This document shows positions 53,801-60,624 of a stretch of DNA of 64,000 bases, piece by piece. The position numbers and the translations under genes were made by a program. Below the pieces are notes generated by a model, which saw only the letters and a list, made by a program, of their open reading frames with translations, did not search any database and was not told the DNA's origin. This DNA comes from Clostridiales bacterium UBA1775 (lineage in GTDB: Bacteria; Bacillota; Clostridia; Monoglobales; Firm-18), in assembly GCA_002314595.1 (NCBI GenBank), contig DCGP01000032.1, forward strand, positions 111,626 through 175,625, given 5' to 3'. Within the stretch, counting starts at the first letter, position 1. Each line of letters starts with the position of its first letter.

Positions 53801-54468
53801 CAGGTGATAATTATACAATCACATTTATACCTGCAAAATATACTATCCTAAGAAGAAGATCGTCCGGCAGTACAAAATTATCAACTGTAAAAGTAACCAC
53901 CAATATAGGTGATGATGAAAGCGTTTTATCGGTTAGCGTGGGTAAAAAAGTTTCATCAATTCAAACACCTACTATGGATAAGAAAAACTTTATTGGCTGG
54001 TATGCAGACGAGGATTTAACAACACCTGTTTCAGAAAATGATATTATTAATGAAGACACATCATTATATGCAGGCTTTGAGTGGGATTCAAAATACACAC
54101 TTAATATGGCTATCGGCAAAAAAGAAGCAGTCGCTTTCGGTGAAAGCGTTACAAACGATGTTGCGCCTATCATTAGAAATGACCGAACAATGCTTCCTGC
54201 AAGATTTGTTGCCGAGAATTTAGGTGCAAAGGTTGAATGGGAGGAAGCAACACAGACTGTTACAATCACAAGCGAAGACGGAAAGACAGTAATTAAGCTT
54301 GTTATCGGTTCAAATAAAGCATTTGTAAATGGACAAGAGATAATTTTAGACAGCGCAGCATTTATAGAAAACGACAGAACTTACACACCGGTAAGATTTG
54401 TTGCCGAAGCCCTTGGCGCAACAGTTGAGTGGGTTGACAAAAATCAGGAAGTTATTATAATAAAATAA
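50866..54468 (+). CDS. Mosaic surface protein: InlB-like repeat, BspA/DUF285, YDG/MBG repeats, copper amine oxidase-like domain
   Basis: A 1200-residue exported protein. Signal peptide residues 1-33 (IFATFVCTQPTAYA). Residues ~160-240 resemble an InlB B/Listeria-Bacteroides repeat (ITLDANGGTAG...TLYAQW). Residues ~245-460 are BspA-like DUF285 sequence (LDVSNVTNMSNMFSFF, WNTVNVTDMSYMFNRYG). Residues ~490-1050 are YDG/MBG-type beta domains (KTYDGNATATVKKGTLAGV), two of them nearly identical. Residues ~1080-1200 are a stalk-type copper amine oxidase N-terminal-like domain (RNDRTMLPARFVAENLGAKVEW, twice), often a wall-associated module. There is no SLH or LPXTG motif. The segment 51400-52330 is visibly richer in G and C than its neighbours, suggesting a mosaic gene. 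Likely an adhesin; the ligand is unknown. Confidence 0.85.
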   Translation: MKKRTNRLHILSLVALLIFATFVCTQPTAYAVNYTASHMTFAFPQELNQYLRTGTGDTGIKFFPNGSGDSVQLSKNDGETLIYNGKVYDVYSLGSEVTPASDAAQFRTYLKVGTNKTAKIKNSNPDYWPTSAANMIAVPGNIDNLKDGSQNALFTWAQHYKITLDANGGTAGSKTSFNIVKDEDMPALTSTGELPTKQGFTFNGFFDAATDGTKYYNADGTSAKKWDKTSANTTLYAQWTPDSTDPKFYAVFNTNAEGKSGEAGYKPANTLSIYYDTNKASHIGVSGKNVYSDLPTEATKKEDWGYNAKRYLVKNVVIDAGVANYSGLKSTAYMFSDMDSADDISGCEYLDVSNVTNMSNMFSFFGLDSKSLTVVPNVSDWNTVNVTDMSYMFNRYGKSSTAKLQALDLSKWSISSLTKTERMFSFYAYANTLGDPVVYAANWSSAKTLNANNSMDMFTDSKLRNANNVTSASDQWAFANTGATGCFTVETPPYAVSADFNFTPPTESTYDGTVKSAEVKAKSGITGMGEVTVKYSSDGGKNWSQTAKNAGTYIVKIDVAEGEDYASTTDITDSSWTFTIEKAKLTVSGTTVESKTYDGNATATVKKGTLAGVIGADDVSIDTTTGTFEDKNAGETKEVTVSYTLKGVDTDNYEIDTETVNADISKKVLTVSGTTVENKTYDGNTTATVKKGTLAGVIGADDVSIDAATGTFEDKNAGEAKEVTVSYNLSGDDAGNYVVEDEKSSATITKRDITLNSADAIKEYDRTPLTNHSVAELGSGFVAGEGATYNYIGSQTFVGKSDNIFTYTLNEGTKADNYDITTENGNLEVCKKALKIYGITASDKVYDGTETATISTANAIFEGIAPCDTLTVSTTGVFADKNAGENKTVTFSGLVIDGDAKDNYIIDDNSQKITEATIYKKELTVVAGAKLSYVNRDLEKLTYTSEGLLEGDTISGELETNADNKIAGEYDITIGTLSAGDNYTITFIPAKYTILRRRSSGSTKLSTVKVTTNIGDDESVLSVSVGKKVSSIQTPTMDKKNFIGWYADEDLTTPVSENDIINEDTSLYAGFEWDSKYTLNMAIGKKEAVAFGESVTNDVAPIIRNDRTMLPARFVAENLGAKVEWEEATQTVTITSEDGKTVIKLVIGSNKAFVNGQEIILDSAAFIENDRTYTPVRFVAEALGATVEWVDKNQEVIIIK
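52621..53048 (+). repeat. Tandem near-identical YDG-domain duplication (252-bp period)
   Basis: The block 52621-52796 recurs at 52873-53048 with only about ten base differences; offset 252 bases, or 84 codons. It encodes successive LTVSGTTVE(S/N)KTYDGN units. Such low divergence means a recent duplication or ongoing gene conversion. Confidence 0.88.
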
Positions 54469-54532
54469 TATTATGTCAAGTTGGAGAAAACTATAAATTT
54501 GTTGGATATATTTATTGTTCGGCATTTGCGCG

Positions 54533-54569
54533 TCGGAACAAGCGAAATTTCGCTTGTTCCGATTTTTTT
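54533..54569 (+). terminator. Terminator after the surface-protein gene
   Basis: TCGGAACAAGCGAAA (54533-54547) is followed at once by its perfect inverse TTTCGCTTGTTCCGA (54548-54562) and seven T. Confidence 0.88.
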
Positions 54570-54762
54570 ATAAAATCGGAACCCACATAAACTGCTGTTC
54601 CTTATTTTTCACAATAGGTTACGCTCGGTTTGTCTGCTCGTTTGTAAACGCACTCACAACGGCAAACTATTGCTACCAACCTTTTGAGGTTTATTCGTAT
54701 ATCTTTATTGCTCGTTTTGTATGAAGCTTGTCAATATTAGTGGACAAATAAAAATATTAAAC
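54570..54762. other. Intergenic stretch without a recognisable gene
   Basis: The region between the surface-protein terminator and the MATE promoter has no convincing reading frame; the one 69-codon open frame has no family resemblance and runs through the terminator. It contains TATATCTTTATTGCTCG (54698-54714), a near copy of TATATCTTTATTGGTCG at 50482-50498. Confidence 0.5.
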
Positions 54763-54791
54763 TTGATTTTATTCAATTGTTGTTATATAAT
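54763..54791 (+). promoter_or_regulatory. Promoter of the MATE-ATPase gene
   Basis: TTGATT (54763-54768) and TATAAT (54786-54791) are 17 bases apart. The leader to the ATG at 54935 is about 135 bases and AT-rich. Confidence 0.6.
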
Positions 54792-54934
54792 AGACTCAGA
54801 TTTTTTTATCGTAGGAGCATAAAATAAAAAGTTTTAAAGGTTTGATTTGCAGATACTTTACTAAATTTGATAGAATTTAAAAATTATTGATAAATAACGT
54901 CAATTAACATAGAAAATTTAAAGTTGGGTGTAGT

Positions 54935-56688
54935 ATGAAAAATAACAGCATATTAAAATCAGAATATCTTAAAATGTTGCCGTCAGTATTTTTAATAATG
55001 CTGGCAACATCAGCCTATGGATTGTTAAACAGCTTAATAGTTGGTAATTTCTGTGGCTCAAAAGGACTTGCAGCTATGGGTATTATTACGCCGTTAACCG
55101 GTATGATTTATGCCTTTTCGAGTATGATGAATTTTGGAACATTAAGTGTTTGTGGTAACTACTTTGGAGAAGGTAAAATAAAAGGAGCAAATTCAGCATT
55201 TACCACATCCTTAATTTGTGGTTCTGCAGTTGGTGCAGTTTTAACATTGGTATCACTAATTTTTCCAAGACTTATTTCAAGCCTTTTAGGGTCAAATGTT
55301 GAAATGTTGGACTCTGTGGCAGACTATCTAAAAGGTATGTCATTTGGAATGATTCCGCTTATGATAAACAGCACAATTTGTTCCTATATTCATATGGGTA
55401 AAAAGCATCATTGGGCGATTATTTCAGTAATTATTCAAATAACAATAAACGTAGCTTTGGACTTTTATTTTATTTTGTGTTTGAATAAAGGTATTTTCTA
55501 TGTAGGCCTTGCCACATCAATAGGCTCAATAACAGCGATGATAATTTTGCTTATTTGTACATATAGTAAAGATTCTGTTGTTAAAATAAAGCCTTCACTG
55601 TTTAGATTTAGTCATTTTGTTAATTCTATAAAATATGGCTCAAATTCAGGATTTATGGAGACAGCCTTGGCAATTAGGAACCTTGTAATTAACTATTATT
55701 TAGTTAATGTAGGTGGAGCAGATGCAGTCTCTGCTTGGTCTGTAATGCTTAATGTAGGCATTTTAATGGTTGCATTGTCAGACAGTAACGTGGAAGTAAG
55801 TCAAATCCTATTTAGTATTTCAGTTGGTGAAAAGGATAAAAAATCTGTAAAGGAAATATGGAGTTTTGCATGCAAGGTAGGAAGAATTACTACAGGCGTC
55901 GTTGCACTTATTATGATAATTTTTGTTAAGAAAATAGCAATGTGCTTTGGCTTAACAGGACAAGCACTGGATTATGCCTCATTTTTATGATAGTATTCGG
56001 CATAGTGATGACAATAGGTTTTAGGAACGATATTTGTACTCAATTATGGCAAATATTAAAATTAACAAAACAGTCCATTTGGATAAGCGTTCAAACCTGC
56101 TGTATATTGCCAATTTTGTTATCCGTATTGCTTGTAAAAATGTTCGGAGTGTATGGTATAATAATAGCAATTCTTATTTCAAATATACTGTCCGGTTTTA
56201 CTATTTTAATTATTTCATGTATTAAAAATAATAAAATGCCAAAGGACGCCTTTGAATATTTATTGTTAAACCAAAGAATAAAAGATGTTCCCGGAATTAG
56301 CAGAACGATTTACACCATAGACGATGCAATCAATTCCTCAAAGGATTTACAAGCCTTTTGCGAGGCTCAAAATATTGATAAACGAACAAGCTATTATATT
56401 AGCCTTTGTTTAGAGGAAATGGCAGTTAATGTAATAGAACACGGCTTTACAAAAATGAAGGACGCAAGCAATGGCGCAATAGATATGTTTGCCTATGTTG
56501 ATGATGGACAGGTTACACTTAGAATAAGGGACAATTCAGTTGCATTTGACCCAAATGAACGCTTTAAAATTTTAATGGACGATGAGGATATAACAAAGCA
56601 TATCGGTATTAAAATGGTTAAAAAACTCCAAAAGGAAATGAAATATCAATCACTAATTAGTAAAAATGTGTTGATTATTAAAATATAA
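54935..56688 (+). pseudogene. MATE transporter fused to a GHKL (RsbW/SpoIIAB-like) ATPase, interrupted by a frameshift
   Basis: Codons 1-351 encode most of a MATE-family multidrug/metabolite exporter (PSVFLIMLATSAYGLLNSLIVGNFCG, ITPLTGMIYAFSSMMNFGTLSVCGNYFGEG). The frame stops just after ALDYAS at a TTTTT tract (55981-55985). The next frame continues without loss as LIFMIVFGIVMTIGF, finishing the transporter. It then enters a GHKL ATPase of the anti-sigma-factor kinase type: LCLEEMAVNVIEHGF (N box) and VTLRIRDNSVAFDP (G1-like). The rejoined protein would be ~580 residues: a transporter with a cytoplasmic regulatory ATPase domain. A single-base change in the T tract would restore it, so a recent mutation, phase variation or a sequencing error are all possible. 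GNAT gene follows. Confidence 0.78.
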
Positions 56689-56701
56689 ATTAGGTGATAT
56701 A

Positions 56702-57172
56702 ATGAACATTCGTAAAGGGACAAAAAAAGATATACCACAGATATTACAGCTTTTATCTGAGGTTTTGGAAATTCATGCAGCAATTCGCCCTGATGTGTTT
56801 GTATCAGGAACAACCAAGTATACAGAGGACGAATTACTTTCAATTTTTAATAATGATAAAACTCCTGTATATGTTGCGGCAGATGAAAACGATAGTGTTT
56901 TAGGATACGCCTTTTGCATAATTAAAAGTCAACCATTTTCTAACAATATGGTGCCATTTACTTCAATGTTTATAGATGACCTTTGTGTGTACCAAACTGC
57001 AAGAGGTAAGCACATTGGTCAAAAACTATTTGAATATGTAAAGACAGAGGCAAAGAAAATAGGTTGCTACGAGATTACACTTAATGTATGGGAAGGCAAT
57101 GACGGCGCAAAAAAGTTTTACGAAAAAATGGGAATGAGACCAAAGGAAATACAAATGGAATATATCCTATAA
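56702..57172 (+). CDS. GNAT-family N-acetyltransferase
   Basis: Acetyl-CoA-dependent acetyltransferase of 156 residues. The fold is recognisable from MNIRKGTKKDIPQILQLLSEV, the acetyl-CoA loop DLCVYQTARGKHIGQKLFEYV (the (R/Q)xxGxG/A-like site is RGKHIG) and the C-terminal LNVWEGNDGAKKFYEKMGMRP. The substrate is unknown. It begins 13 bases after the MATE-ATPase fusion, so the two are likely co-transcribed; a terminator follows at 57216. Confidence 0.88.
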   Translation: MNIRKGTKKDIPQILQLLSEVLEIHAAIRPDVFVSGTTKYTEDELLSIFNNDKTPVYVAADENDSVLGYAFCIIKSQPFSNNMVPFTSMFIDDLCVYQTARGKHIGQKLFEYVKTEAKKIGCYEITLNVWEGNDGAKKFYEKMGMRPKEIQMEYIL

Positions 57173-57215
57173 TTACGGTTGTAGGAAAATGCACATACCA
57201 CAAAAAGTAAAAAAT

Positions 57216-57258
57216 AAAATGCACCTCAAAGGTATACACTTTTAGGGGTGCATTTTTT
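57216..57258 (+). terminator. Terminator after the GNAT gene
   Basis: AAAATGCACC (57216-57225) pairs with GGTGCATTTT (57247-57256) around a 21-base partly paired loop, with T to 57258. Confidence 0.78.
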
Positions 57259-57401
57259 AAGAAAAATTAAAATTTAAAGTTGAAATTCCTTTTGCTTTGA
57301 ACAAACTTCGCCTCTCATCTGTATACACCATTGGGTACACAGAAAGCTAAAACTTTTTTCCTCATTTTGTCCAAGCTGTACTATTTTCTAACAACCTAAA
57401 A

Positions 57402-59372
57402 TCATTTATAAACTGTAAACAAAGCAAATGAATATGGCGTAAGCTCTTCATTTAGTGTAACAACATTGCCATCGATTTTTCCACTGCAATTATAAAAATC
57501 AATTTTGCTATAATCATTATCAAGTACGATTTTAGGCTTGTCAATACCGTCGGCAAACAAATTCCAAAGACCTACGGCCATAGAGTTTTCATCTTTTTTG
57601 CACAAAATATATAATTCCGGGTTTTTAAAACACATAGCAGGAAGCCTTCTGCCTTGTAGCTTTTCTACACATTTGCAAATTTGCGCTTGCCTGTAATAAT
57701 TCCTAAATAATCCTTTTTCCCATATACCCTTTGCCCATGAAACTTCTGCTACAAAAGAATATACAACAAATTTGTATCCCTTGTCATTTTCATAATAGTA
57801 ACAGGCAGGGCATCTGTCTGCCGTTTTCCACAAATTACTGCTGTAATTGCCGAAATTCCCGTCAATTTTTAAAAATTCACTTTGAATTTCAACAGTATCT
57901 TTAACATCAAGCTCATAAAATATTGCACTTGGGTTTACTTGAGCAACTGTGTAATCATCTGCATCGCAAAAATGCTCCACAGGCATTTGATTAACCTTTT
58001 TCCACGAATTTACACCTACGTCAATACCCTTTTTCATTAGAATTTTTGCAGCTGCAAAATCAATAATTACACCATTTTTTAATGTTTCTTCATCAATGTA
58101 TCGAGCATTTTCACCAAACACCAAGCTTGCACAGTTCTTTTGCCCATAAGCAGTAGGTATAGAATTGTCAACTGTAAACCACTGGCTTATTAAGGGCAAA
58201 TATCCAATGTAAGCGTGGAAGTTATCACGTGTTACATCTTCACCAAATTCAGCATCTTCAAAGGTGTTGATGCTTTCAACAATGTTTAAACCAACTGTTT
58301 CTTTTCCGGCAAATCGCCTTTCTATTTCCTCATAGTGTCTTTTGTTTTTAATGTGTTTGTCAATATAGACAGTTTCATAATCTGCTTTGGAATCATAGTC
58401 AGTCATATATTTTAGTATTCCTTGACTGTGTCCGTCAGCACGTAAAATCATATCATAAGCCTCTAACAATGAGGACGGAACCCAATGTCTCGGCCTTGGG
58501 TAAACATCGCCCTCGGTAATAAGCTCTGCACCGGTATCTTTAAGCCAATAGGTTTGTAATCTAATAGCTTCAATGTTAGATGCAAATGTTGGAATTTGGT
58601 TCCAATATGGTGCGCCTGTCATTCTTGCAAATGGCTTGGTTTCTCCGGCAGTAAGCTTTACCAATTCACCAAAGCTAATCCCCTCCATTTTGTAGGAGGA
58701 GGCATTAGCAGCAAGTCCAATTCTTGCTTTGGGATTTACCGAATGTATTGCTTTTTCTATTTTAATGGTAAAATCTGCAAGGGTTTTGCCCATTAACTTT
58801 AAAAATTCTTTTCTGTATTTTATACCATCCTTTGAATATAACTTTTCACTAATAAATTCTCTTGTTATATTTTCACCTAATCTACTTGAAAGTGCTTTTA
58901 TATGTTTATCACAGCAACAACCATGCTCACGAAATTTTTTACCACCGGTAAAGGAAAAATCATCCTCGAACATTATCTCCGGAACACCTGTTTTAGCAAT
59001 AGCCGTAACAAGCTTTATAAAATCATTGGTAAAATTATCGTCCAAAGGGCAGTATCCACTTTCAATTACAGTTCCCTTGTCGGTAACTATTTTTGTATAC
59101 TTTTCATAGGCTCCGTTGTCCATATAATTTCTGCCACCGTATCCTATTGTAGGGCAAATCCAAGCACCTGCATTAAAGCCAAAGGATTTAAACTTTTCTA
59201 CGGTCTTTATAAATGAATTTATGCTTTCGTTAAGTATTGTATCACTGTCAAGAACACGTTCAAAAACCACGAAAACTGCGTCAACCTCTGCATTTTTTAA
59301 CTGTTGTGCCAATAGGCTAATGTCCTCTTCGCTTCTATCATTGTTAATTATAGGTACACATACTCTGTACAT
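57402..59372 (-). CDS. Putative TIM-barrel glycoside hydrolase-like protein, unassigned family
   Basis: A 656-residue cytoplasmic protein without signal peptide. I do not recognise a named family. The first ~380 residues look like a (beta/alpha)8 barrel: alternating strands such as VDAVFVVFERVLD, AGAWICPTIGYGGR, PEIMFEDDFSFTG (acidic cluster at a strand end, a likely catalytic Glu/Asp), ARIGLAANASSY, AELITEGDVYPRPR. The middle region has a domain resembling a flavodoxin-like beta-galactosidase trimerisation fold (VNSWKKVNQMPVEHF), and the C-terminus is an all-beta domain (ELTPYSFALFTVYK). GH42- and GH14-related architectures are similar. It is downstream of and probably co-transcribed with the PHP gene (14-base gap). 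The distinct HGCCCDKHIKAL motif could bind a metal. Confidence 0.55.
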   Translation of the reverse strand: MYRVCVPIINNDRSEEDISLLAQQLKNAEVDAVFVVFERVLDSDTILNESINSFIKTVEKFKSFGFNAGAWICPTIGYGGRNYMDNGAYEKYTKIVTDKGTVIESGYCPLDDNFTNDFIKLVTAIAKTGVPEIMFEDDFSFTGGKKFREHGCCCDKHIKALSSRLGENITREFISEKLYSKDGIKYRKEFLKLMGKTLADFTIKIEKAIHSVNPKARIGLAANASSYKMEGISFGELVKLTAGETKPFARMTGAPYWNQIPTFASNIEAIRLQTYWLKDTGAELITEGDVYPRPRHWVPSSLLEAYDMILRADGHSQGILKYMTDYDSKADYETVYIDKHIKNKRHYEEIERRFAGKETVGLNIVESINTFEDAEFGEDVTRDNFHAYIGYLPLISQWFTVDNSIPTAYGQKNCASLVFGENARYIDEETLKNGVIIDFAAAKILMKKGIDVGVNSWKKVNQMPVEHFCDADDYTVAQVNPSAIFYELDVKDTVEIQSEFLKIDGNFGNYSSNLWKTADRCPACYYYENDKGYKFVVYSFVAEVSWAKGIWEKGLFRNYYRQAQICKCVEKLQGRRLPAMCFKNPELYILCKKDENSMAVGLWNLFADGIDKPKIVLDNDYSKIDFYNCSGKIDGNVVTLNEELTPYSFALFTVYK

Positions 59373-59386
59373 TTAAAACACTTCCT

Positions 59387-60412
59387 TTATATTTCGTCTA
59401 AAAAATATCCTCTTGTGTCGGCATATCTGCCATATTCGTCAATCACCGTAAACCTTACATACTTCAAATCGTCAATTAAGTCAAAGCACGCTTCGTTTAT
59501 ATATTCGTTTGTAGCTGCAATTTTTTCAGGAGCATATCTTAAATTTGTTTTCATAACAGCAGCCTTTGCATTTGAAAAGCTTGCGTGGATTTTATTATCC
59601 TCTATATAAAGCTCGTTGATTATAGGCCCTTGTGTTGAGTACATATCACCTTTTTCCATAGCATTTAAAACAGCAGATGCAGTTAATTCCCTTGCTTTTA
59701 TCATTGTAAATGCCCAAGGTCTTATGTCATTTTCATTACCATATATTCGTGCAATATGGTTGTCGTCCGAAGCAGTACAGCCAATCCTCATACCATTTCT
59801 TAAAAAGTAATCATACATTTGGGCATTATATTCTGCTGAACCATAAAAAGTACCTTGGTTTATCATTTCCATAGAAATTAGTCCGCGAAGGTCTTTTAAA
59901 TAATAAGTATCCTCAAGGGAAAGAGAAGGGTGGTTAAGAGCAACTAAAAACCCGTTTTTGTTTGCTTCGTCAATAAACCTTTGCGCAAATTCCATGGAGT
60001 ATTCTCTTTTAATGTATTCACCGTAGCATTTTACATTAGGAGCTCTGTAAACTTCACCGTGTACCACATATTCGGGGCTAAACATAACCTGAGTTTCATT
60101 GTGTTGGTCTTTTGGATAAAGATTAAACTCTATTGTCTTCATTCTAACATATTTATCATAAACCTTTAAATCTTCAAGGCTTCCATCACAAATAGCATAT
60201 TCATAACCTGTTAAAACTAAAAAATCAGGGTCGCTTAAATGTGAATGGTCAACCAAAAGCTCGTGGTCGGTTATTGCCAAAATATCATAGCCGTTTGCCT
60301 TATAAAAATCCTTCATTTCTTCAGGTGTATTTTTACCGTCCGAAACAGTAGAATGACAATGCAAATTTGCCTTGTAAAATCTACCCTCCTTAGGAATTAG
60401 GTACTTTTTCAT
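59387..60412 (-). CDS. PHP-domain phosphoesterase-like protein
   Basis: A 341-residue metal-dependent hydrolase-like protein of the PHP (polymerase and histidinol phosphatase) superfamily. Metal-binding motifs are visible in order: NLHCHSTVSDG, LAITDHELL, a Glu in LTGYEYA, ALNHPS, and CTASDDNHI. Members hydrolyse phosphoesters, but several stand-alone families have unknown substrates. The C-terminal ~90 residues form an extra beta region (IIDELYIEDNKIHASFS-like), as in PHP proteins linked to carbohydrate use. It is the first gene of a two-gene transcript with the TIM-barrel protein, promoter at 60476-60448. Confidence 0.85.
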   Translation of the reverse strand: MKKYLIPKEGRFYKANLHCHSTVSDGKNTPEEMKDFYKANGYDILAITDHELLVDHSHLSDPDFLVLTGYEYAICDGSLEDLKVYDKYVRMKTIEFNLYPKDQHNETQVMFSPEYVVHGEVYRAPNVKCYGEYIKREYSMEFAQRFIDEANKNGFLVALNHPSLSLEDTYYLKDLRGLISMEMINQGTFYGSAEYNAQMYDYFLRNGMRIGCTASDDNHIARIYGNENDIRPWAFTMIKARELTASAVLNAMEKGDMYSTQGPIINELYIEDNKIHASFSNAKAAVMKTNLRYAPEKIAATNEYINEACFDLIDDLKYVRFTVIDEYGRYADTRGYFLDEI

Positions 60413-60447
60413 TTAATAGCCCCCCTTAACATAATTATCTATTGGAA

Positions 60448-60476
60448 AGTATATCATATACGTTTTAACATTTCAA
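60448..60476 (-). promoter_or_regulatory. Promoter of the PHP / TIM-barrel pair
   Basis: On the minus strand TTGAAA (60476-60471) and TATACT (60453-60448) are 17 bases apart; AAGGGGGG lies before the ATG. Confidence 0.6.
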
Positions 60477-60554
60477 TAATTTTAATTAAAAAATTTTTGT
60501 GTATTTTTAACAATTAAATCATTTCATATTCTACAAACTCAACATCATATTTCG

Positions 60555-60583
60555 TTGACAGTTTTTCGTTATTTTTGTATAAT
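60555..60583 (+). promoter_or_regulatory. Consensus promoter of the SLH-anchored glycosidase
   Basis: TTGACA (60555-60560) and TATAAT (60578-60583) are perfect with 17 bases between, about 35 bases upstream of the AAAGGAG site. Expect strong expression. Confidence 0.85.
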
Positions 60584-60624
60584 TATAAATAGCAAAAATA
60601 TTATAAATAAAGGAGATATATGGT

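Noticed and set aside
54515..54724. 69-codon open frame after the surface-protein gene
   Set aside because: It crosses a strong terminator, has no ribosome binding site and resembles no protein.
55942..56688. Programmed frameshift in the MATE-ATPase gene
   Set aside because: A T5 tract alone, without a slippery heptamer, stimulatory stem or conservation data, does not support it; mutation or sequencing error is simpler.
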